A stretch of DNA of 64,000 nt from Leptospirales bacterium (GTDB taxonomy: Bacteria > Spirochaetota > Leptospiria > Leptospirales > Leptonemataceae), in contig JAIBBM010000019.1 of NCBI GenBank assembly GCA_019694685.1, positions 1 through 64,000 of the forward strand, in the 5' to 3' direction. Position 1 is the first letter of the stretch, and each line of letters opens with the position of its first letter. The notes under the pieces were generated by a model. That model had not been told where the DNA came from, searched no databases, and worked only from the letters and a program-made list of their open reading frames with translations. The translations under genes and the position numbers were made by a program. Below, one piece after another: positions 28,154 to 36,900 of the stretch.

Positions 28154-30811
28154 ATGGGACGCATCACTTCCAGGAAACTTTCACAGGCCATTCGCATCAA
28201 CTCCAAAACGGGCGCGCTTGTGGCCGCGGCCATCTCGGGGCTGTTTTGTAGCAATCATTCTCGCCTTCCTGTGCTCTATATGCCGCCAGAAAGCCCGGAG
28301 ATCCGGCTGGAATTTGCTGGAATGGATCTCATTCGTCAAACTCGGACCAGAGAAGAAACAGGCCCACTTCCCGGGACACGAATTTCGGAAGTTGCGATTA
28401 CGGACGATCAATGCATTCGCTCCCACTCTCCCGGATTTTTTGAACATGAAGAGGGTCTTCGATTTGAAATCTGCGGCACAGGGATAGACCGGGAACAATT
28501 TGAAACGAGCATGGCGCGACGCGAACGCGCATCCATGGGTCATCTTTTCGAGCTAAGAGAAATCTCTCTCACCGAAATCCGAAAACTCAATTCTGAAATC
28601 GTAGTCGATCACGCGTTCGATCCACTTTCCGTTCAGTCCACACTTACTCTGAACACCGGCGGAAACCTTCCGGCAGTCTATCCACTTCATGCGCCCAGAG
28701 TCTTCGCGGACATACAACATTTAAGCATTGTGTTTGCCAGACGCGACTCCAGGTTCATGATCCTGGAAACATCCGATCCTCGCATCGTCGCGCCGTTCCT
28801 GAGCGGTCTTTCGCGTGTTCCAGGCATCACCAATAATCTTCGCGGATCTGCGGATGTATATGTCAGCGAAGTGAAGCAAGGGAAAGATGCCTTCCTAGAA
28901 ATTTCTTCGCGAACTGCTGGACGCGCGAAGCTTCGCATCCTTCGAGGAGCAAGCGTAGAGAATCTGGAATTGTATTTCTTTGGAGGAAGCGCCTACGTGT
29001 TTGACCACGCAGATGCGGTAGAACTTCCGTCTGGAGTATTCTCCATCACCGCGGATCAATATGAGACGGCCGGGGGCAACGCCACCAGGTCTGTTACTGT
29101 GAGAGACGAACATCTGGTTCCCACCGCCTGCCTGCAGTTATGCGATTCGAGAGGAATCTCCTCCTTCCCGTCCGGGACGTCGGATGACGCATGCAAGCCG
29201 GAGGATCTGGAACTCACCGAACTTTCGCCAGCAGGAGTGTACACAGACCATGTGGACGCGTCCGGAAAGTTCCTGGAAGTGCGCGTGAAAAGATCGTGCA
29301 TGCTCGGTTCGGTTCTACTCCGCGCGGGTTCCACCATAGATCCGGGTCAGGGAAAAGTCGAATCCGGCGCAAGGCTTCTCTTCGCTTCTTCCAGCGAGTT
29401 TTTCTCAGAAAAGGTTTTGGACGCAGATCTTCGCTCATTGAACTATAGCACGCCAGTAGAAGCCTTCGATTCAGAGGGCCATGCAGCCATTCTGTATTCA
29501 CCAGATGCAGATGCCAGATGGGCAGACTCTTCCGGCTTCGTTCACTCCATTGTCCTGGATCAGGGCGTTGCCATCTATCATGACAGAAGCAGAGTCGGAC
29601 TTCGTCCAGATCTAACGTCCAACGCTATGTCTCCCGGGCTTCCTGAGATATCAGAAGCGCCACATTCCAGCTTTTCTCTATCTGAAGTGTCTCTGATGGG
29701 GAGCTGGAATGGAAGCTCTGTTCCAGACGATGAATTCATTGAACTAACAGGAAAGGAAGGTGGTCCAGGACGCTGGACGGTAGACGTTAAGCGACTTTCT
29801 GATGGAAAAACAATCCGGCATCATTTTCCGCCGCAGGATGGAATCGCCGCATATTTTCGCAAAAGCCCTGTCTGTTTTCCAGGGTACTTTGGCCGCGCCG
29901 ATCTCTTTCTTCCAAACGAACCGGTAGAACTCTCCTGGTTTGATTCTCATGGAGAAAATCAAGGCCATGCAAGCGTATCCCCTGCACTCGCCACTTCCAT
30001 GAGTAGCGCATACGCAAGTGCCGTCTGGCATGAGTCTACGCACTCTCTTCGCGTACATTCGCCCATTGTCGGAATCTGCGCAAAAGCGAACGCAAGTCCA
30101 GGCGCTCCGGGTTCTCCGTCTCCTTTCTTCGCAGAAGAGCCATCACCTGCCGGACGAATCTTTCGCTTCTATTCAGATGTTGCGGCTTCTATCTCTGTAG
30201 AAATAGACGGCTTAAGTTCTTCTAGAATGGCCGCAAATGAAGATCTCATCTCAGTGACGGCGCTTCGCCCCAGGTCCGTTTTTAGAATTACAGCGTCAGG
30301 CGCTCAGGTTTCAGGTGAAGTCCTGCTGTCACCGGGACTTGCGGTCACAGGAGTGCATCCTTCTCCCGTGGCTCCGGGCGTAGAATGGATTCGAGTCTGT
30401 GCGACTGCACCGTTTTTTCCGCAAACAAATCTCTATGTTCATGACGAAGATTCAGAAGATAGAATCGTTCCTTTTTCGCAGCGCACAGGACGCGCTCTTC
30501 TTTCTTCTACTATGAATCTTCCTGCGTTCGGATGCGCTCTCATCGTAGATCCTGACTACACCGGCCAATCGTTTCCACCACCTCCCTTTCCGTTTTACGA
30601 CTATGCTGGCTGGTCCATCTCCTCCACTTCTGCGATTGGTTCTGGACTGGGCGCAGACGAATCAGTCTGGATTACGAATGCAACAGGCGACATTCTGGCC
30701 ACGTATGGCCTGCCAGACATTGCTCCTTTTCATGTGCATGCATCCTCCGGACAAACCATCGTTCGCACATGGCCTTCCTATGATGCGCCAGAATCCTGGA
30801 GCGCACAATGA
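28154..30811 (+). CDS. Large exported protein with lamin-tail-like (LTD) segments
   Basis: About 885 residues from ATG 28154; a TTG at 28127 would add nine. A basic start is followed by the hydrophobic GALVAAAISGLFC, so it is exported; the Cys after Phe is a poor lipobox, so lipidation is doubtful. Segments such as FSLSEVSLMGSWNGSS...DDEFIEL and the earlier TRISEVAITDD follow the lamin tail domain pattern (xxSEVxxxG...DEFIEL) found in bacterial surface and nuclease-associated proteins. The rest is a long chain of beta-rich, Ser/Pro-rich units with no catalytic motif. It overlaps the next gene by four bases (ATGA) and is followed by a barrel candidate and a phospholipase D protein, so these three probably work together. 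Confidence 0.65.
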   Translation: MGRITSRKLSQAIRINSKTGALVAAAISGLFCSNHSRLPVLYMPPESPEIRLEFAGMDLIRQTRTREETGPLPGTRISEVAITDDQCIRSHSPGFFEHEEGLRFEICGTGIDREQFETSMARRERASMGHLFELREISLTEIRKLNSEIVVDHAFDPLSVQSTLTLNTGGNLPAVYPLHAPRVFADIQHLSIVFARRDSRFMILETSDPRIVAPFLSGLSRVPGITNNLRGSADVYVSEVKQGKDAFLEISSRTAGRAKLRILRGASVENLELYFFGGSAYVFDHADAVELPSGVFSITADQYETAGGNATRSVTVRDEHLVPTACLQLCDSRGISSFPSGTSDDACKPEDLELTELSPAGVYTDHVDASGKFLEVRVKRSCMLGSVLLRAGSTIDPGQGKVESGARLLFASSSEFFSEKVLDADLRSLNYSTPVEAFDSEGHAAILYSPDADARWADSSGFVHSIVLDQGVAIYHDRSRVGLRPDLTSNAMSPGLPEISEAPHSSFSLSEVSLMGSWNGSSVPDDEFIELTGKEGGPGRWTVDVKRLSDGKTIRHHFPPQDGIAAYFRKSPVCFPGYFGRADLFLPNEPVELSWFDSHGENQGHASVSPALATSMSSAYASAVWHESTHSLRVHSPIVGICAKANASPGAPGSPSPFFAEEPSPAGRIFRFYSDVAASISVEIDGLSSSRMAANEDLISVTALRPRSVFRITASGAQVSGEVLLSPGLAVTGVHPSPVAPGVEWIRVCATAPFFPQTNLYVHDEDSEDRIVPFSQRTGRALLSSTMNLPAFGCALIVDPDYTGQSFPPPPFPFYDYAGWSISSTSAIGSGLGADESVWITNATGDILATYGLPDIAPFHVHASSGQTIVRTWPSYDAPESWSAQ

Positions 30812-32202
30812 AATCTTTCATTCGATTCTTCTCCAGTTCGTTCTTGATGCCCGCATTCTTGCATGTGGCGGCATCCGTTTTCGTTTCGGACACGTTATAC
30901 GCCATTGAGAACGACGACCCTGTCTATGCAGGGAGATCACCGCTTTCCGTGTCGTTCCTTGCTCAGGGAATCAGATCCAGCGTCTATCCGGACAGACTCA
31001 AAGACGCTCTAGAATTTTCCTCAGATGAGCTGAGTGCTGGTGTTCACGTCAAAGGCTCTTCTCTGGATGCAGAAGAAAACTCGTTTCTATATTCCGCAGA
31101 CGCAGCCGCACTCTTCAGCGCTCAAGGCAAAGTCCAGCTACTTCGAGGCTCTCTATTTGCCGCCGGATATTCCGGGTGCAGCGCTTCTGGATGCGGAATC
31201 ATGCTCGGACAATTCTATCCGGACCCACGAGGATCGGTGGGCGTGGACCCCATTGGAGGCAATGCACATTCTTCGCACGCTTCTTTCCTGGGAGACGCAG
31301 AAGACGGGAGGAGCGGCACTGCGGTCTTCTTTCGCGGAGAACATGCGGGCGTAGAATTCTATCCTGCGATCGTAGATCTGAACAATGCGGAGGCCCGGGG
31401 CGCAAGGGCCCAGGCATTTCTATTTTTTAAAAACGCTGGAATGTCCGTTCATTACGAAGGAATCCAACAAGGCAGCCAGGCGGGTAAAGGAAAAGACCGT
31501 CTGGATTACACGGGCGCCGGATTCTACATAGACAAGCCGGACGGATTCATCCAGTTCTACACACGCATTGCGGTGATTCATTCTCAGGGACGTTATACGA
31601 CCATGCACACAGGGGAAACGCATTCCACGCGGGCCTCTCTAGAAGGTCAGGCATTGAAGGCCGGAGCCATGTTTTCTGTCGGATGGTTTCACCTCTACGC
31701 AGATGGTTTTCTGCCAGAGCCTCCGTCCAACGTGGACGGGAATCGCACGTCCGATGAAAAGTCAGGATACACCGGGTGGAATCAGTTCTCAGGAACAAAC
31801 ATCTTCCTTCGCGAAATCGACGCAGTTCCTTTCGCGAGGCTTTGTCGTGCGAAGGAAAACTGCACCGGAATCGAATCATCAACTTCCTTTCGCGCTTTTC
31901 GCTTCGCGGCTGGAGTGGCTCGCGCGAGGGTCTCCCTGGAAATGCCTCGGCTCGAACTTTCTCTGGCAGGATCACTGTTTCGTCCGCTGGCGCCTCGAAC
32001 AGACCACTCTGGCAATCCTTACTCTAAAATTCGTCGCGACCATAAAATCCCGGAGCTCAGGGAGATCACTGTCCAGGTCTCCATCCAGCATGAAGTAGGG
32101 AGATTGCTATTCGAATATGGAAGACTGTCCGCGAAATCGGACGAAGGCTCAAAGCTCGCCGCAGAACGATTCACCCTTTCGCTTGAGCGAGCCGCTTTTT
32201 GA
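30808..32202 (+). CDS. Probable outer-membrane beta-barrel protein
   Basis: 464 residues with an N-terminal signal peptide (about 1-32, ending near TLYA). The mature part is Gly/Ser/aromatic-rich with alternating hydrophobic residues, for example GFYIDKPDGFIQFYTRIAV and LKAGAMFSVGWFHLYADGF, and it ends with a C-terminal Phe (LSLERAAF). These are usual traits of outer-membrane barrels in Gram-negative bacteria. A cysteine pair in GCSASGCG is unusual. No specific family recognised. Its ATG overlaps the stop of the LTD-like gene, which implies coupled translation. Confidence 0.65.
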   Translation: MKSFIRFFSSSFLMPAFLHVAASVFVSDTLYAIENDDPVYAGRSPLSVSFLAQGIRSSVYPDRLKDALEFSSDELSAGVHVKGSSLDAEENSFLYSADAAALFSAQGKVQLLRGSLFAAGYSGCSASGCGIMLGQFYPDPRGSVGVDPIGGNAHSSHASFLGDAEDGRSGTAVFFRGEHAGVEFYPAIVDLNNAEARGARAQAFLFFKNAGMSVHYEGIQQGSQAGKGKDRLDYTGAGFYIDKPDGFIQFYTRIAVIHSQGRYTTMHTGETHSTRASLEGQALKAGAMFSVGWFHLYADGFLPEPPSNVDGNRTSDEKSGYTGWNQFSGTNIFLREIDAVPFARLCRAKENCTGIESSTSFRAFRFAAGVARARVSLEMPRLELSLAGSLFRPLAPRTDHSGNPYSKIRRDHKIPELREITVQVSIQHEVGRLLFEYGRLSAKSDEGSKLAAERFTLSLERAAF

Positions 32203-32242
32203 TTCGGGCAGAACGATTTGCACATCGGATACCAGTACAGGA

Positions 32243-33847
32243 ATGGGAAGACTTTCAACACTGTTCTTTTTGATTTTGATTCATGAATCCTGCATCCATC
32301 GATCAAGGCCGGAGTTTCCAGGGGTTCTTTTGGATCAGGCATCGCATGATTTCTTGTTCACGAGACCGGACGTATACGATCCTTCTATTCGAGATCGAAT
32401 CGTCCATGAGATAGATGGTGCAAAAGAGTCGATCAGCCTGTATTGCTATGAAATAGATGAACCAGAGATTCTTCGCGCGCTCGACCGCGCCAGAGGGCGC
32501 AAGATTCTTCTAAAGATTGTAGGATCCCCGGATCAAAGTTATGCGGAATTGCGCGAATCCGGTTTTGCCTTTCGGATCAGAGCCAGGTCAGGTTTGCAGC
32601 ATTCCAAAGTGTGGATTATAGATCACAGACTGCTGATTTCTGGCACAGGAAATTTTACGCAGAGCGATCTATTTCACAACAACAATGCATTCTTTTTTCT
32701 GAATGTGAGCACAAATACTGCCATGGAAGTGGACAGGTCCCTCGAAAATGCAGACGCAAATGCATCTCCAGTATTCCTTCCATACGGAGGAGTTCTTCTG
32801 GTTTCGCCCTCTCGCGGAAAGCTCATCCAGACCAGACTCATTCTGGCCGCGCTCAATGCTAAAAAAACATTACGATATATGATCTTCAGCCACACAGACC
32901 AGGTTTTATCCTCTGCCATGGCAGAAAGCGCTATGCGAGGAGTTCTTATAGAGGGAATCTATGACGCAGAAAGCGACGGACTGCCGGACGAAGGCGTTCA
33001 GCTAAACATTGCCACAAGAGCTTTTATATACACGGATGGAAACCGTTCTGAATTCCAAACTGAAGACGGTGTAGTGCACGGTGGACATCTTCATCATAAG
33101 ACTATGGTTGTAGATGATGAGATGGTTCTAACGGGGTCGTACAATTTTTCGATTGGAGCGCGCGATTCCAATCAGGAAGCCTATTTTGAATTTCACGATC
33201 CTGCTGTAACGTGGCTTTTCAATCAGGAATTTGAGCGAGTGGTATCGAGTGCAAGACTGGAAGGAAAGCCACCCTTCCCCACCAGCGGGTTGCCGGTTGC
33301 ATTCGAAAGTCCTCTATGGTGTGGAACCATTCGAAGGCTGACAGTATTTTTTGGAAGCGGAGCTTCCGCCGGTGCACAGCACTTTCGCGCCTCCGATTCA
33401 TGCGTAAGTGCAAACCAGAAGGCGAGCGAGAGTGCGGGGACAGCAAGAAGCTCCTGGATGGTTCCGGGGCAGACGCTTGCCATTCACAGCCTCTCATGGC
33501 GAGGAAATTTCGCAGGAAGCACTCCCGGTATTCCATCCGTAAAGAAGGCGGTCAGCATCAAACGCGCCACAACGGATCGGTTATGGGTGGATTCGCAAAC
33601 ACGTTATTCGGCATTGATGGCATGGGTTCGAGACGGATTGGTCAACATCCAGTTTCAGGAAAGCGCTCCAGGAGTTCTAACTTTCGCGCCTCTTCCACCG
33701 GGCGACGCCATCGTCTTTCTGTGGTCGGGAGGCGTCTGGGAAACGGCGTGCCTTCAATCGGGCACTTCGCTCGACTCCGCACCATCCGCGTTCCTCCAGG
33801 CTCTGGAGCTTGAGGGGATCCACGTATCCTGCACGGCAATCGAATGA
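32243..33847 (+). CDS. Phospholipase D-superfamily protein with two HKD motifs
   Basis: About 534 residues. Two HxK(x)4D motifs are present: LQHSKVWIIDHRL (His about 120) followed by GTGNFTQSD, and HHKTMVVDDEM followed by GSYNFSIGARDSN. Both active-site halves are thus intact, so the protein should cut or transfer phosphodiesters in nucleic acid or phospholipid. The N-terminus is hydrophobic with a Cys at residue 17 (HESC), which may be a weak lipoprotein site. A ~200-residue C-terminal extension with a Ser/Ala-rich stretch and paired cysteines is not a known domain. The frame is open to 32117, but that part lies in the barrel gene; the start is the first ATG with a signal-like sequence. Confidence 0.82.
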   Translation: MGRLSTLFFLILIHESCIHRSRPEFPGVLLDQASHDFLFTRPDVYDPSIRDRIVHEIDGAKESISLYCYEIDEPEILRALDRARGRKILLKIVGSPDQSYAELRESGFAFRIRARSGLQHSKVWIIDHRLLISGTGNFTQSDLFHNNNAFFFLNVSTNTAMEVDRSLENADANASPVFLPYGGVLLVSPSRGKLIQTRLILAALNAKKTLRYMIFSHTDQVLSSAMAESAMRGVLIEGIYDAESDGLPDEGVQLNIATRAFIYTDGNRSEFQTEDGVVHGGHLHHKTMVVDDEMVLTGSYNFSIGARDSNQEAYFEFHDPAVTWLFNQEFERVVSSARLEGKPPFPTSGLPVAFESPLWCGTIRRLTVFFGSGASAGAQHFRASDSCVSANQKASESAGTARSSWMVPGQTLAIHSLSWRGNFAGSTPGIPSVKKAVSIKRATTDRLWVDSQTRYSALMAWVRDGLVNIQFQESAPGVLTFAPLPPGDAIVFLWSGGVWETACLQSGTSLDSAPSAFLQALELEGIHVSCTAIE

Positions 33848-33893
33848 GGCGCCGCATGATCCAAAAAGATACAAGAGAAAGACGACACCTTAC

Positions 33894-33899
33894 TTGACA
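33894..33899 (+). promoter_or_regulatory. Possible -35 element of the cyclase gene (TTGACA)
   Basis: A consensus TTGACA begins 35 bases before the TTG start at 33929. The 81-base gap before the gene has no ribosome-binding site and no clear -10. Confidence 0.4.
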
Positions 33900-33928
33900 A
33901 ATCGACAGCCCAACTCACGTTCCACCGG

Positions 33929-36900
33929 TTGATATCGATACCCGGCTACCGCTTCACGGATACGATTTCGGAAGGAGACAAAATTGCGGTCTATCGGGGA
34001 CAAAGACTCTCTGATGGGCAGCCGGCCCGCGTTCGAGCGATTGGCGGGAGATTTCCAGACCCGCGTGACGTCGCACGGATGCGACGCGATCACGAAATTT
34101 CCAGCGCTCTAGAAGTTCCCGGCGTAATTCGCTCTCTTGGCCTGTTTCCACACCAGGGTGGTCTTGCCATCGTACTCGAAGACCCGGGTGCAGTCGAGCT
34201 TGCGCGAGCCACCGAGCAAGGAGTCCATTCCATCTTCGACTTCTTGCGAATCGGAATCCAGGTGGCAGAGATACTCGCGCAGGTTCACAAAAAAAGAATC
34301 GTTCATAAGAACCTTCATCCAGGTAGCATTCTAGTCCACCCGACCACAGGTCACGTCTACATAACTGACTTTGGCATTTCTTCCACACTCGGTCGCGAGA
34401 ACGCAGGACTCTTGACGCCGGATCAAATTGAGGGACAACTTCCCTACATCGCGCCAGAACAAACAGGCAGGATGAATCGATCCATTGATTATCGCTCTGA
34501 TTTCTATTCTCTTGGCATCACTCTATTTGAGATTCTCACAGGAAGACGTCCCTTTGAAAGCAACGATCCAATGGAGTTCGTCCATTTCCACATCGCACGC
34601 GATCTTCCTCAAGCGGGCAAGGCAAGATACGGCGACGCAGTGCCGGAAGGCATACAACAGGTTCTCAGTCGTCTGACTGCAAAGAATCCCGAAGATAGAT
34701 ACAAAAGTGCAGCCGGTCTTGCGCGCGATCTTACAGAATGTCTGAAGCAACTCCAGGAAAAAGGTACGATCAGCAACTTCACCGCCGGTTCGCGCGATTT
34801 TTCGGACTCATTCCAAATCCCTCAGACGTTATTCGGCCGTGAGAAAGAAAGAGATCTGTTGCTTGCGTCGTATGCCCAGGTGTGCGACGGACAACCGGTT
34901 CTTGCTTTGATTTCCGGTAGATCGGGAGCCGGAAAAACAGTTCTGATCCATGAAATGCTTCGGCCCATGACAAAGAGTCATGGTTACTTCACCTCCGGAA
35001 AATTCGAGGCTCACAAAAGAGACGTACCTTACAGCGCATTCATAGACGCATTCGAAGAACTGATCCGACAACTACTTACGGAAAGCAAAGAGCGCCTGGC
35101 AGCATGGAAAGACCAGCTCGTGCGTTCGTTTGGTATGAACGGCCAGGTACTCATCGACGTAATTCCTGATCTGCAACTCATAGTAGGAGATCAGGCTCCT
35201 GTTCGGGAGCTTCCACCCACAGAAGCGCGTAACCGTTTTCATCTGGTGTTTCAGAGCTTCGTTCGAGTGTTTGCAACGCGCGAACATCCTCTGACGCTAT
35301 TCCTCGACGATCTGCAATGGACAGACGTGGCCACGCTCGGGCTACTGAAGACTCTGCTCGCAGATCCGGATCTTCGCCATCTGTTCATTGTTGGTTCCTA
35401 TAGAGACAACGAAGTTCCAGACGCGCATCCGCTCACTCTGGCCCTGGAAGATCTACGCAAAGCTGGAATCAAACCTGTGGATTTGAAACTGGCGCTCCTT
35501 GGACCGCGCGATGTGCGGGAACTTGTAATCGGGGCGCTCGCACTTCCAGAAGGAAGAACCAGCCTCGCAGACGATCTTGCAGACGCAGCGTTTCGCAAGA
35601 CAGACGGTAACCCATTCTATTGCGGAGAATTTCTCAAAAACCTGCACCAGGACGGACTCATCTTCTTTGATGAAGAGAACGGACATTTCACCTACGACAT
35701 TCTCAAGATCCGCGCCCAGAGCATGTCAGACGATTTGCTTCGCATCATCGCAGGCAACATCCAGCATTTGTCAGAAACAGGCCAGGATTTGATTCGCATG
35801 TCAGCGTGTCTGGGAAGTAAATTCGATCTGCGGACCCTGGCCATGTGCATGGACTGGACGCAGACTAAAACAGCGGGTGAAATTGAAGAACTGCTGATCG
35901 AAGGTCTGCTCGTATCTCTCGACGATTCCTACAAGTATGCCGCATTTTCCGGCGGGCAGTCAGAAATGCAGGTGGATTATCGGTTTGTGCATGACCAGGT
36001 GCACAATGCCGCCTACACTCTGTTAAACGACGATCACAGGAGACAGAACCATCTGCGAATTGGCAGAACCCTTCTTGCAAACCTTCCGTTTGCAGAAAGA
36101 GACGATCGGATTTTAGAAATCACGCATCATTTTAACCAGGGCCGAGAACTGATTCTGGATGCGGAAGAGCGCTTGCGCCTCATTGAACTGAACATTCAGG
36201 CTGGAAAGAAAGCGCGCGACGCAAGCGCCTACGAAGAAGCGCTTCGGTTGTTTGGCGTTGCATTCGATGTTCTTCCTCCCGACGCGGCGGAAAAACACTA
36301 CGACATTTACATGCAGGTGCACCGCGACCTGGGCGAAATCAACTACATTCTAAACGATCCAAAAAACGCGGACAAATACTTCTCTAAAATCCTCGAAAAG
36401 GCAAAAAGCCCCCTCGAAAAAGTCCGCGTCTACGAACTCAAAATCGCCATGAGTGCAGGCCGTGGAGAAAGAGCAGAAGCAATTCGCCTGGGCCTTGAAG
36501 TTCTGGGGCTCCTCGGAGTCAAACTCACTTCTTCGCCTTCTGCGTCGAGTGTGAAAGCGGAACTCGGCGCCGCAGATAAATCTCTCTCCGGAAAGAATCC
36601 AGATCGCCTGGTAGATCTTCATCTCATGGAAGAAGAGTCCAACAAAGCAGCCATGCGAGTGCTCATGCAAATTGCAACTCCAGCCTTCGCGGGAAACGCT
36701 CCACTTTTCTATTCTATCATTGCGCGAATGATCCAGCTTTCTACCAAACACGGAAATGCTCCTGCGTCTGCGTACGCGTATGCTGCCTATGGAATGATTC
36801 TGTGTGGAGATGGAGAATCGGAGCGAGGCTACAGAATTGGTAGAATGGCCCTTGACCTGGTAGAAAAATTGCAGGCGCGCGATTTGAAATGCAGAGTGTA

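Noticed and set aside
28154..28280. Lipoprotein signal in the LTD-like protein
   Set aside because: The Cys follows GLF; spirochaetal lipoboxes need a small residue before Cys, so I call it only exported.
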